A stretch of DNA of 64,000 nt from Paracoccus sp. DMF-8. GTDB lineage: Bacteria > Pseudomonadota > Alphaproteobacteria > Rhodobacterales > Rhodobacteraceae. The stretch lies in contig NZ_JARJHL010000010.1 in assembly GCF_029309835.1 (NCBI RefSeq), positions 785,796 to 849,795 on the forward strand, read 5' to 3'. How positions within the stretch are numbered: the first letter of the stretch is position 1; each line of letters begins with the position of its first letter. Below the pieces are notes generated by a model. The model was not told the origin of the DNA and did not search any database. It saw only the letters and a list, made by a program, of their open reading frames with translations. This document shows positions 37,790 through 46,456 of the stretch, piece after piece. Position numbers and translations under genes: made by a program.

Positions 37790-38832
37790 GCACCATCCGC
37801 CGGCCAGGTGATGAAGCACGACTGGTGGGGCAATGGCTTGCGCGAGGTAACGCGAACCTGATGACCTGAGCAGTCGTAGATGTATTCCCAACGTGATCCG
37901 AGGTAGGATTTGGTTAGCAGAGTGGCAGACAAACTGTTCTCGCCTGGAGTCTCGGATGTCTCTGCAACCTCGACACGGCTGACGACCGTTGTGGTCTCAC
38001 CCACCGTCTTGTCCGATTTGTTCAGCGCCCAGATCCGAGAGTCGCCGACCTGGACCATCGTCCGATCGCCTCTCACCTCGATCAGCTTGCCCTCGAACTG
38101 GTTGTTCGAACCCATGAAAGTTGCGGCGAACAGCGAGTTGGGGTTCCCGTAAAGCTCTTCCGGGGTGCCGCTCTGGATCATCCGCCCCTGGTCAAGCAGC
38201 ACGACCTGATCGGCGACGGCCATCGCCTCCTCCTGGTCATGGGTGACGAAGACGGCGGTTCTTCCGGTCTGCTTGATCAGCGACCTGATCCAGATGCGTG
38301 CCTCTTCGCGCAGCTTGGCGTCAAGGTTCGACAGAGGCTCGTCCAGCAGGATGATCGGCGGATCGTAGACCATCGCTCGCGCTAGGGCGACACGTTGCTG
38401 TTGCCCACCGGACAGCTGGTGCGGATGTCGGTCGCCCAGATGGGCGATGCCGATCCCTTCCATCGCGGCGCGGACACGGCTTTTGACCTCCTCCGCTAAG
38501 ACTTTCTTCAAACGGATACCGTAAGCGACATTCTCGAAAACAGTCCGGTGCGGCCAGAGCGCATAGGATTGGAACACCAGTCCAAGCCCTCGTTTCTCAG
38601 GCGCGAGCGCGATCTTGTGATCTGCGTCGAAGATCACCTTGTCGCCGACCTGGATTTTGCCCGCAGACGGGGTTTCTAGCCCTGCGATGGAGCGTAGAAG
38701 CGTGGTCTTTCCGCAGCCCGACTGTCCGAGCAGGGCAACTACATCGCCCTCACGCGTCTCCAGAGAGAGGCCTTTGAGGATTTCATTGTCGCCATAAGCG
38801 AGGCGGAGATTTGATACACTGAGCTTAGCCAT
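37777..38832 (-). CDS. ABC importer ATPase (FbpC/PotA type)
   Basis: The 351-residue protein has Walker A GQSGCGKT, Q-loop VFQSYALWPH, signature LSGGQQQR and Walker B IILLDEPLSNLD, followed by a TOBE-type C-terminal regulatory domain. It energises uptake with the two-domain permease next to it, overlapping it by 8 bp. The family moves ferric iron, phosphonates, spermidine or small anions. In this context an organic acid, possibly as a metal complex, is more likely. Confidence 0.92.
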   Translation of the reverse strand: MAKLSVSNLRLAYGDNEILKGLSLETREGDVVALLGQSGCGKTTLLRSIAGLETPSAGKIQVGDKVIFDADHKIALAPEKRGLGLVFQSYALWPHRTVFENVAYGIRLKKVLAEEVKSRVRAAMEGIGIAHLGDRHPHQLSGGQQQRVALARAMVYDPPIILLDEPLSNLDAKLREEARIWIRSLIKQTGRTAVFVTHDQEEAMAVADQVVLLDQGRMIQSGTPEELYGNPNSLFAATFMGSNNQFEGKLIEVRGDRTMVQVGDSRIWALNKSDKTVGETTTVVSRVEVAETSETPGENSLSATLLTKSYLGSRWEYIYDCSGHQVRVTSRKPLPHQSCFITWPADGAWAF

Positions 38833-40492
38833 TCCGGCGATCTCCAAACTTCCAGAGCATCGCCAGTCCGACGATGATAAATCCAAGGTTCACGGTCGCA
38901 AGCGCGGTCACCGCATTAATGTTGCCACCGGCCCAGAGGCTGACGAGCAGCGCGCCGATCGTCTCGGAGCCGGGAGAGAGCAGATAGACGCCGGTCGAAT
39001 ATTCCCGCGTGAAGGCGATGAAGATCAGCAGCCAGCTGCCAATGATCCCGGCCCTTGCCAGCGGCAGGGTAATGTCGCGGCTTACCCGTCCGGCGGAGGC
39101 GCCGGCGACACGGGCAGCCTCCTGCAGGTCAGGTGAAATCTGCATGAAGGAGGTCGTGATCAGGCGAAGACCATAGGCGAGCCACACTAGGGTGTAGGCG
39201 GTCCAGACACTGACCAGCGTCTGACGCATGTCGCCTAGGATTGGGGTGAACAGGAATACCCAGAAGATCGCCAGACCCGCGATCAGCCCCGGCATGGCGC
39301 GCGGGAGCATCACGATGTAGTCCACGAACTTCGCGGCACCTTCCGTCTTCCGCCCGACCGCCAGCGCCAGAAGGGTGTAGACAGCCACCGCCGCAGCACC
39401 GCCCAGAGTCGCCATCAGCAGCGTATTCACCATCGAGCGCGTGATCTGCGGGAACTGGAACAATTGGCGGAAGTGATCCAGAGTCATCACCTCGAAAATG
39501 CTGACACCTTGCCCCCATGTGGAAAGCACGGACCGCAGGATGAGCCCCGCAACGGGCACGATCACGGTGACGAACATCCACAAGAGGATCAGTGCAAAAG
39601 CGACCCAGCGCCAGGGACCCAGTTTCAGGGGGCGCTGTGCGGCCGCCTTTCCCTTGACCGAGATGTATTTGTTTGCCGAGCGCAGCATCTTGCGCTGGAT
39701 CCAGACCAGCGGCAGCGTCACCGCCAACATGAACACCACCACGGCCGCCATGAGCTGATAGGAGGGAGTGCCAAGAATGTTCGTCAGCTTGTAGAGATAA
39801 GTCGCGATGACCGTGATCCCTTCCGGGTCACCCAGGATGAGAGCAAGGCCAAACATCTCGAAGCCCATGAAGAAAATCAGCACAGCCGCGAAGAGCAGGC
39901 TGGGCAGGATCATCGGCAGGCTAACCGTCAGTGCGACGCGCGCGGGGCCGGCACCCGAGATCCGGGCAGCCTCTTCAACGTCCGAACCCAGGTTCTGAAG
40001 GGCCGCCGAAGCGTAGATATAGGCATGGGGAACGTGGGTCAGGCCCGCGATTACGATGAAGGTGGTCTTGGAATAGAGATACCACGGCACGAATCCGAAG
40101 ATGGATTCGAACCAGACGCTGAAAATCCCGACAGGACCCGCCGAGACCACATAGCCGAAGGCAAGGATCATCGGGGAAATGAACAGCGGTGTGAGGATGA
40201 ACCCCTCCACCAAGCGGCGGAAGGGAACATCTGTGCGGGTCATAACGAAAGCGAGCAGACCGCCAACGGGGACCGCGATCAGGGTCATGCCGACCGCGAT
40301 CTGGACCGAATTCCAGACGGCGGTCCAAAAGTCCGGGTCCGAGAACACGAACTCGTATCCGAAGGTCGACCACTGGACGTTCGGCTGGAAAAACGGATTG
40401 TCCAGAAAGCTCTGATAAACAACCAGCCCGATCGGATAGAGGATGGCAAGCGCGAGAAGCGCAATCACCATCGTGCTGACGGTCTTGCTCAT
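38825..40492 (-). CDS. ABC importer permease with two fused membrane domains (FbpB type)
   Basis: The 555-residue inner-membrane protein has about 12 hydrophobic segments. Two EAA loops are visible, DVEEAARISGAGPARVAL in the first half and DLQEAARVAGASAGRVS in the second, so both permease halves are in one chain as in FbpB/AfuB. It lies 4 bp after the binding-protein gene. Confidence 0.92.
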   Translation of the reverse strand: MSKTVSTMVIALLALAILYPIGLVVYQSFLDNPFFQPNVQWSTFGYEFVFSDPDFWTAVWNSVQIAVGMTLIAVPVGGLLAFVMTRTDVPFRRLVEGFILTPLFISPMILAFGYVVSAGPVGIFSVWFESIFGFVPWYLYSKTTFIVIAGLTHVPHAYIYASAALQNLGSDVEEAARISGAGPARVALTVSLPMILPSLLFAAVLIFFMGFEMFGLALILGDPEGITVIATYLYKLTNILGTPSYQLMAAVVVFMLAVTLPLVWIQRKMLRSANKYISVKGKAAAQRPLKLGPWRWVAFALILLWMFVTVIVPVAGLILRSVLSTWGQGVSIFEVMTLDHFRQLFQFPQITRSMVNTLLMATLGGAAAVAVYTLLALAVGRKTEGAAKFVDYIVMLPRAMPGLIAGLAIFWVFLFTPILGDMRQTLVSVWTAYTLVWLAYGLRLITTSFMQISPDLQEAARVAGASAGRVSRDITLPLARAGIIGSWLLIFIAFTREYSTGVYLLSPGSETIGALLVSLWAGGNINAVTALATVNLGFIIVGLAMLWKFGDRRNG

Positions 40493-40496
40493 TGGC

Positions 40497-41558
40497 TTAG
40501 TTCCCGCCCTTCATGGCCTGCTGCCAGCGACGGATGAACTGCAGCCGGGTCGACTGGTCGAGATAGTGCAGAAGGCTGTCGTCCACGGTCGTGGGACGCA
40601 CCAGAGCGGCCTTGTCCTCCGGCACGACGGTTGCCGGTGAAAGGTCGGTGCGCACGGTGCCGAAGGAAGACGCCAGCAGGATCTGCTGTGCCCGCTCCGA
40701 AACCAGATACTCGAGGAAGACCTGTCCGGCATTGGGATGCGGCGCGGTCTTCGGGATCATGGCCAATCGCGAGATCGCGTTGATGTAGTCATCCGGATAG
40801 ACGACGCCGATCGCGCTGTCGGCTTTCGCACGCTCGGCCGCGTAGGAACCGATGATGTTGTAGGCGATGAGGTGCTCGCCCGAGGTGACCTTCTCCAGCA
40901 TCGCGCCGGTGGAGGTGTAAAGCTTGACCCGAGCTTTTCCCAGCGCATCGGCGAGGGTCCAGAAGTTGTCCGGATCCGCGCGCTCGTCCAGGGTGAAGAA
41001 CATGAACCCAGTTCCGATCCGCTCTGGATCGATGGTCGCCACCTTGTCGAGGTATTCGGGTTTCGCAAGGAGTTCGATCAGTTCCTTTCGGTTGGCTGGC
41101 ACATCGGCCTCTGGAACGAGACGTTTGTTATAGACGATGACGAGTGGCTCCTGCGTGAAGCCGTATACCGCGCTCGGCGCATGTGACCATGGCTGTAGTG
41201 CGGTGGTATCAGGCAGCGTGAAGTCGGACACGACCCCGTCGGACATCAGCTTGTATTGGAGGTCCATGGAAGAGCTGAGCAGGATGTCAGCCGTCCCGCT
41301 CCCGGCCGCGGCCTCGCTGATGGCGCGGTTGTAGATTTCGGTGGTGGACTGATCTACATAGTCGACTTTGATTTCGGGGTGTAGTTCCTGGAAGTCCGTC
41401 ACCAGCCGCTGCGCGAGCGCGGCATCAAGCGCGCTGTAGACGCTCACGCGACCCTCGACCTTCGCCGCGTCGAGAATAGCCTGCTCCTGCCCGAATGCGA
41501 CAAGAGGCAAGCCTGCGGCGAGCAACGTCAAAGACGCTGCGAGTATCGTATTCTTCAT
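40497..41558 (-). CDS. ABC importer substrate-binding protein (ferric-type)
   Basis: The 353-residue protein has a signal peptide (MKNTILAASLTLLAAGLPLV then AFGQEQ) and the type II periplasmic-binding fold (GRVSVYSALDAALAQRLVTD, VDYVDQSTTEIYNR). It is like FbpA/PhnD-type proteins that bind ferric iron, thiamine or 2-aminoethylphosphonate. The tyrosine pair typical of bare ferric-ion binding is not evident. It opens the leftward operon to acnA and prpF, so it may bind a carboxylate or a metal-carboxylate complex. Confidence 0.88.
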   Translation of the reverse strand: MKNTILAASLTLLAAGLPLVAFGQEQAILDAAKVEGRVSVYSALDAALAQRLVTDFQELHPEIKVDYVDQSTTEIYNRAISEAAAGSGTADILLSSSMDLQYKLMSDGVVSDFTLPDTTALQPWSHAPSAVYGFTQEPLVIVYNKRLVPEADVPANRKELIELLAKPEYLDKVATIDPERIGTGFMFFTLDERADPDNFWTLADALGKARVKLYTSTGAMLEKVTSGEHLIAYNIIGSYAAERAKADSAIGVVYPDDYINAISRLAMIPKTAPHPNAGQVFLEYLVSERAQQILLASSFGTVRTDLSPATVVPEDKAALVRPTTVDDSLLHYLDQSTRLQFIRRWQQAMKGGN

Positions 41559-41646
41559 TGTATTCCTCCCTCGAACGGTGGCGGCAGATCCATTGCCTGC
41601 GCCCCGACTCCGAATCATGCGGAGCTATTTGAACCTAGCTATTTTT

Positions 41647-41670
41647 GGTATTATTGCAAATAAAAATACC
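41647..41670. promoter_or_regulatory. Candidate operator between the ABC-acnA-prpF operon and GntR2
   Basis: GGTATT (41647-41652) and AATACC (41665-41670) form a dyad around an AT-rich core containing TGCAAATAA, placed between two divergent genes. The halves match those of the dyad before GntR1. Confidence 0.4.
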
Positions 41671-41699
41671 ATAACTTGACGAAGCAGTCGCAACCAAGG

Positions 41700-42590
41700 A
41701 TGTTCATCTTCGGAACAGGGGTGAAAGAAGTGGCCAGGCTACCAAGTGAACTTGCACAGAACATAGCCGATCTCATCCGCGTCCGCGGATGGAAGAAGGG
41801 AATGCACCTTCCCGAGCGACTGCTCGCAGAGGAGTTGCGGGTTTCCGAGTCTCCTATCCGTGGCGCCCTGAAAACTCTCGCCGAGGCTGGCCTGCTCACC
41901 TACACCGCAGGTGAGGGCTACGTCATCGAGGCACCGGAAAGGCGCGAAGAAATGAGAGCTGAGGGTGGCGAGGAGGATGCCACCTACCTGCAGATTGCAT
42001 CCGATCGCATGGAGGGGCGCATCGCGGGCCGGATGTCAGAAAGCGAGTTGATGCGGAGGTATGGGCTGAGCCGTGCCAATGTTTTGAAGATTCTTTCAAG
42101 GATCGCGAGCGAGGGCTGGATCGAACGCTTGCCCGGAAATGGCTGGGAATTCCTGCCGATGCTGACTTCGGAGGATGCTTACCGGCAGAGCTTTCGATTC
42201 CGCTTGCTGAACGAGCCGGCCGCAATCCTGGAGCCGACTTTTGTCCTGAACGAAGCAGCATTGCTTGCGTGCCGGGAGCAACAGCAGGCCCTCATAGCGG
42301 GGGATGTCCATCGTGCGACTGCCGCGGATCTATTCGAAATCAACAGTCGCCTTCACGAGACGATCCTAGAGTGCTCCAACAACAGTTTCATCATAGATTC
42401 AGTTAAGCGGATCAACAGGCTGCGACGCCTGATGGAGCTGGGGTCGAAGGTCGAGCGAACCGCAACGGTCGCCTTCTGCCACGAGCATGTCCAGATTCTC
42501 GACCTCCTGCTGGAGAACCGGCGGACCGAGGCTGCGGATGCGCTACGATTGCATCTTGGTCTAGTTTCAAGGAAAAAAACCGGATTCTGA
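41700..42590 (+). CDS. GntR-family regulator with two winged-helix segments (GntR2)
   Basis: The protein of about 296 residues has a first GntR wHTH (HLPERLLAEELRVSESPIRG), a second similar segment (GRMSESELMRRYGLSRANVL with GWIERLPGNGWEF) and an FCD-type sensor (FRFRLLNEPAAILEP, NSRLHETILECSNN). It is closely parallel to GntR1 and GntR3. The ATG at 41700 is the first convincing start, though a TTG lies at 41676. It is divergent from the ABC-acnA-prpF operon and reads toward prpF2. Confidence 0.86.
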   Translation: MFIFGTGVKEVARLPSELAQNIADLIRVRGWKKGMHLPERLLAEELRVSESPIRGALKTLAEAGLLTYTAGEGYVIEAPERREEMRAEGGEEDATYLQIASDRMEGRIAGRMSESELMRRYGLSRANVLKILSRIASEGWIERLPGNGWEFLPMLTSEDAYRQSFRFRLLNEPAAILEPTFVLNEAALLACREQQQALIAGDVHRATAADLFEINSRLHETILECSNNSFIIDSVKRINRLRRLMELGSKVERTATVAFCHEHVQILDLLLENRRTEAADALRLHLGLVSRKKTGF

Positions 42591-42652
42591 TCTGGATTTT
42601 CCGCCGGTCATAAGGCCAAGCTGGGCCCAAAGCAGAATCGCAGGTGAGGAAC

Positions 42653-43798
42653 ATGAAACTGTTCGAAATCCCTTCCACCTTCATGAGGGGCGGAACTAGC
42701 AAGGCGCTCATGATTCGGGCAGAGAACATGCCCTTGGACAAGGAGGAGTGGGTCGACATCCTCTGCTCTGCCATGGGCAGCCCAGACCTCTACGGCCGTC
42801 AGCTCAATGGCATGGGCGGCGGCGTTTCTTCGCTTTCCAAAGTCTGTGTCATTGGCCGATCGACCCATCGGGATGCGGATGTGGACTACACATTCGTGCA
42901 AGTGCAGGTCCGCGAGCGGCGACTGGATATGTCGGGCAATTGCGGCAACATGCTCTCGGCAGTCGGCCCGTTCGCGGTCGACGAGGGGCTTGTCAGGGTG
43001 CAGGGCGATAAAGCGCACGTGCGGATCCACAACACGAACACCGGCAAGGTCATCCACGCGACATTTCCGCTGCGCGATGGTAAGAGCCGCTATGACGGGG
43101 ATCTGGAGATTCCGGGCGTCAGCGGGCGGGGCGCCCCGATCCGTCTGGACTTTATCAACCCCGGTGGGGCCACGACCGGAACCTTCCTGCCGACCGGAGC
43201 GGTCCTGGACGTGCTTACGCTGAAGGACGGTCGCAGGTTCGAGGCGTCCCTGTTCGATGCGGCCAATGCCTGCTGCATCCTCAGGGCATCCGACTTCGGG
43301 TTGGCCGGGATTGAGACACCTACCGAGCTCGACGCCCGACCCGACCTTCTCGCCTTGCTGGACGAGATCCGCGTGGCTGCATCCATCAGAATGGGCGTTG
43401 CCGCGGACGAAGAGGAGGCAAAGCGCAAGCGGCATGTGCCCTTCGTGGCGCTTCTGTCTTCGCCCGCAGACTTTGAGTCTACCGGCGGCGACCAAATCAG
43501 GTCCAATGACATGGATTTCGCTGCCCGTGTGATCTCGAGCGGACAACCGCATCAGGCACTGCCGCTCACGGCAACGCTTTGTATTGCCATTGCCTCCCGT
43601 TTCGAGGGCTCGATCGCGCATGAGGTTGCTCGGAATAACGCCGGGTCTATGGTGCGCATCGGAATGCCGTCTGGAATCCTGACCGCTGCCGCGGTCATCG
43701 AAGGTTCCGGTCCGGATAGGGTTCCGGTCTCAGGCGGCTTTTACCGGACGGCGCGAAGGCTGTTCCGAGGAACCGTTTTCGCGGATGTGGGTGAGTAA
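42653..43798 (+). CDS. PrpF-family carboxylate isomerase (system 2)
   Basis: The 381-residue protein has the PrpF motifs FMRGGTSKALM, MSGNCGNMLSAVGPFAV (first cysteine) and an ANACCILRASDFG segment. In the C-terminal lobe LPLTATLCIAIASRF carries the second active-site region. It differs clearly from PrpF1, so it probably acts on another isomer or double-bond position. GTGAGGA precedes the ATG. It follows gntR2 by 62 bp and is probably regulated by it. Confidence 0.9.
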   Translation: MKLFEIPSTFMRGGTSKALMIRAENMPLDKEEWVDILCSAMGSPDLYGRQLNGMGGGVSSLSKVCVIGRSTHRDADVDYTFVQVQVRERRLDMSGNCGNMLSAVGPFAVDEGLVRVQGDKAHVRIHNTNTGKVIHATFPLRDGKSRYDGDLEIPGVSGRGAPIRLDFINPGGATTGTFLPTGAVLDVLTLKDGRRFEASLFDAANACCILRASDFGLAGIETPTELDARPDLLALLDEIRVAASIRMGVAADEEEAKRKRHVPFVALLSSPADFESTGGDQIRSNDMDFAARVISSGQPHQALPLTATLCIAIASRFEGSIAHEVARNNAGSMVRIGMPSGILTAAAVIEGSGPDRVPVSGGFYRTARRLFRGTVFADVGE

Positions 43799-43919
43799 TG
43801 AAATGGTCTTTGACACAGGCTTCGAAGCTTGTGGATGATCGCACGCGGGCTGTGCGGAGCCTTGTTTCAGCTTTGCCGTTGCAGACCTAGGCACCGGACC
43901 CGAGGAACGCGGACACCCC

Positions 43920-44966
43920 TTAGGCATCGGTGATCTCATGAAACAGGATGCAAACCGGGCTCCCGACCCGTGCCACCACCTCGACCTGCCCTTCCGGCAA
44001 CTCGCCCGGGACGGCCGGCATCATGGTGATGTTGTCATCATCTTCATTGGCGGCGAAAAGCCTGTCACCGAACAGCGCAAAGAACCTTGGCGTGCGCCCT
44101 CCGGTCTTGCGATGGCAGGGTGCGCCAAGCCTGCCATCCGGCCTGATCGGAAAGCTCGCAATGCTGTCGCTGCCCCGGTTCGAGGCGTGCAGCCACTGCC
44201 CATCGTCGGAAACCGCGATTTCAGCGCCGCGGCTGTTGCCGGTGAAATCCTCAGGCAGTGCCGACAGGATCTGGAAGGGCGCAATCGCACCGTTCTGCGG
44301 ATCAAAGCGACAGGCGGCCACGGTAGAATCAAGCTCATTCACGACATAGACCCGCCGCCCATCGGGATGAAAGGCGACGTGGCGCGGCCCCGCGCCTTCG
44401 CGGCAGGGACAGGCCGAAACCTGCACCAACTGCCCACCCTCGAGCCGGTAGACCAGCAGCTTGTCGATGCCCTTGTCTGGCACCACGATCCAGTGTCCGG
44501 AGGGGTCGAATTCGACCTGATGCGGCTTGGGGAAGGGCTGCTCGACCCGGTGCGGGCCGATCTCGCCAGTGATCTGGGTCAGATTCTCGATCGGGCCCAG
44601 CCGCCCATCCCTTTCTCGCGGAAGCACGGCCAGCGAGGAAGTAACGTGATTGGCCACGACAAGAAAGCGGTCGGCAGGATCGAACGACAGATGCACCGGA
44701 TTGCGCCCCATCGTGACTTGCTGGTTCAGCGCCGCAAGACAGCCGGTGGCCGGGTCAATGCGGAAGGCGCTGACCCGGTCGAGGTCGCCGTGAACGGTGT
44801 AGAGGTTCTGCCGCGCGTGATCGAAAGCGAGGAACGAAGGGTTCTCCATCTCAAGCATCTGAAGTTGCTGCCATCGCGTCCCCTCGATGCGAAACACGGA
44901 CAGTCCCTTTCCGCGCGCCTTGCGCGCCTGAGTGGTGCGTGACCCGACATAGGCGATGGTGGTCAT
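43920..44966 (-). CDS. Seven-bladed beta-propeller lactonase family protein (6-phosphogluconolactonase type)
   Basis: The 348-residue protein shows repeated propeller blades (NPSFLAFDHARQNLYTVHGD, NPVHLSFDPADRFLVVANH, PHQVEFDPSGHWIVVPDKG, PRHVAFHPDGRRVYVVNELD), as in PF10282. Members hydrolyse 6-phosphogluconolactone or handle carboxymuconate lactones. No pentose-phosphate genes are nearby, so a tricarboxylate lactone is a better guess. It is convergent with prpF2 and divergent from the MFS gene. Confidence 0.85.
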   Translation of the reverse strand: MTTIAYVGSRTTQARKARGKGLSVFRIEGTRWQQLQMLEMENPSFLAFDHARQNLYTVHGDLDRVSAFRIDPATGCLAALNQQVTMGRNPVHLSFDPADRFLVVANHVTSSLAVLPRERDGRLGPIENLTQITGEIGPHRVEQPFPKPHQVEFDPSGHWIVVPDKGIDKLLVYRLEGGQLVQVSACPCREGAGPRHVAFHPDGRRVYVVNELDSTVAACRFDPQNGAIAPFQILSALPEDFTGNSRGAEIAVSDDGQWLHASNRGSDSIASFPIRPDGRLGAPCHRKTGGRTPRFFALFGDRLFAANEDDDNITMMPAVPGELPEGQVEVVARVGSPVCILFHEITDA

Positions 44967-45109
44967 GAGTTTCCTCGGCATCCGTTCTGGCACGAACGGA
45001 CAATAGATCAGTTTCCACGTCAGAACAATTGCATTTTATAATGACATGATGTAATTCAGCAGCAAATACTCGGACCGCCCGAGTCGTCATGCCACTGGGA
45101 GGGGTAGCC

Positions 45110-46447
45110 ATGACCACTGCGAACTCACTTGAGAAGACCACGATGCGCAAGGTCTTCTGGCGCATCATCCCGTATACATTCGTGCTTTACGTCATCTCGT
45201 ATCTGGACCGCGCGAACATCGGCTATGCCGCGCTCGAGATGAACAAGGAACTGGCGCTGACTGCCGAGGCCTTCGGCTTTGCCGGTGGCATCTTCTTCAT
45301 CGGCTACTTCCTGTTCGAGGTGCCCAGCAACGTGATGCTGCAGAAATACGGCTCGCGCATCTGGATTTCGCGCATCCTGATCACCTGGGGCGCCATCGCA
45401 CTGGCGACGGGTTTCGTCCAGAACGCAACGCAGCTTTACATCCTGCGTTTCCTGCTGGGCGTGGCAGAGGCCGGCTTCTTTCCGGGCATCATCATCTATC
45501 TTACCTACTGGTTCCGCGCGAAGGAACAGGCGACCACAGTGGCGCTGTTTACGGCGGCCATTCCGGTATCCTATCTGCTGGGCGCGCCGTTGAGCACCTG
45601 GATCATGGACAATGTCAGCGGGTTCGGCCTGTCGGGCTGGCGCTGGATGCTGATCCTTGAAGGATTTCCCGCACTGGCATTCGGCGTCTTCAACATCTTC
45701 TACATGACCGACCGACCCGAAAAGGCGAAATGGCTGACGCGGGAACAGCGCGACTGGCTGGTGGCCGAACTCGCCGCGGATGAGGCAAACCGCAAGGACG
45801 TCAAGCATCTGGGCCTGTGGCAGGCGATATCCAACCCCAAGGTGCTGTTCCTGTCGGCGATTTATTTCATCTATCAGATCGGCAACCTTGGTATCGGCTT
45901 GTGGATGCCGCAGATCATTCAGGGCTTTAGCGCAAGCCTCAGCCATTTCCAGATCGGCCTGATCGCGATGATCCCCTATGCGGTGGCGACGGTTGCCATG
46001 GTGGCATGGTCCTGGCATTCCGACCGCACCGGCGAACGCAAGATGCACACGGCGCTGCCGCTGCTGGTCGGAGGAATCGCGCTGGCCTCGACCGGGCTGA
46101 CGGCCAATCCTGCGGTGGCGGTGATGCTGATCTCAGTGGCGCTGGCCGGGATCTATGCTTTCAAATCGCCGTTCTGGTCGCTGCCCAGCCTGTTCCTGTC
46201 GCGAGCCACGGCGGCGGTGTCAATCGCTGCAATCAACTCGATCGGCAACCTGGGCGGCTTTGTCGGACCCTATGCCATGGGCTGGGCCAAGACCACGACC
46301 GGCAGCCCTCTGGGCGGGCTTCTTGTGCTGGCCGGGCTACTATTCGTGGCTTTCCTGATGACCTGGCTGATGCGCCTGTCGAACAAGCCGGACGCCGGAC
46401 GTGATCCGAGCGGACAGTTCGACATGGCCGCAGGCAGCAAGACTTGA
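45110..46447 (+). CDS. MFS transporter of the anion:cation symporter family
   Basis: The 445-residue protein has 12 membrane segments. It carries the family signature YVISYLDRANIGYAALEMN near the N-terminus and GVAEAGFFPGIIIYLTYWFR in TM4, as in tartrate, phthalate and 4-hydroxyphenylacetate carriers. It would import an organic anion with protons. GGGAGGGG precedes the ATG at 45110. It is 9 bp before acnA2 and co-transcribed with it, supporting import of an aconitase-linked acid. Confidence 0.93.
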   Translation: MTTANSLEKTTMRKVFWRIIPYTFVLYVISYLDRANIGYAALEMNKELALTAEAFGFAGGIFFIGYFLFEVPSNVMLQKYGSRIWISRILITWGAIALATGFVQNATQLYILRFLLGVAEAGFFPGIIIYLTYWFRAKEQATTVALFTAAIPVSYLLGAPLSTWIMDNVSGFGLSGWRWMLILEGFPALAFGVFNIFYMTDRPEKAKWLTREQRDWLVAELAADEANRKDVKHLGLWQAISNPKVLFLSAIYFIYQIGNLGIGLWMPQIIQGFSASLSHFQIGLIAMIPYAVATVAMVAWSWHSDRTGERKMHTALPLLVGGIALASTGLTANPAVAVMLISVALAGIYAFKSPFWSLPSLFLSRATAAVSIAAINSIGNLGGFVGPYAMGWAKTTTGSPLGGLLVLAGLLFVAFLMTWLMRLSNKPDAGRDPSGQFDMAAGSKT

Positions 46448-46456
46448 GAAGAAGGC

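Noticed and set aside
33052..43798. Complete methylcitrate cycle (prpBCDF with acnD)
   Set aside because: PrpF and aconitases are present, but no methylcitrate synthase, methylisocitrate lyase or PrpD is in the window.
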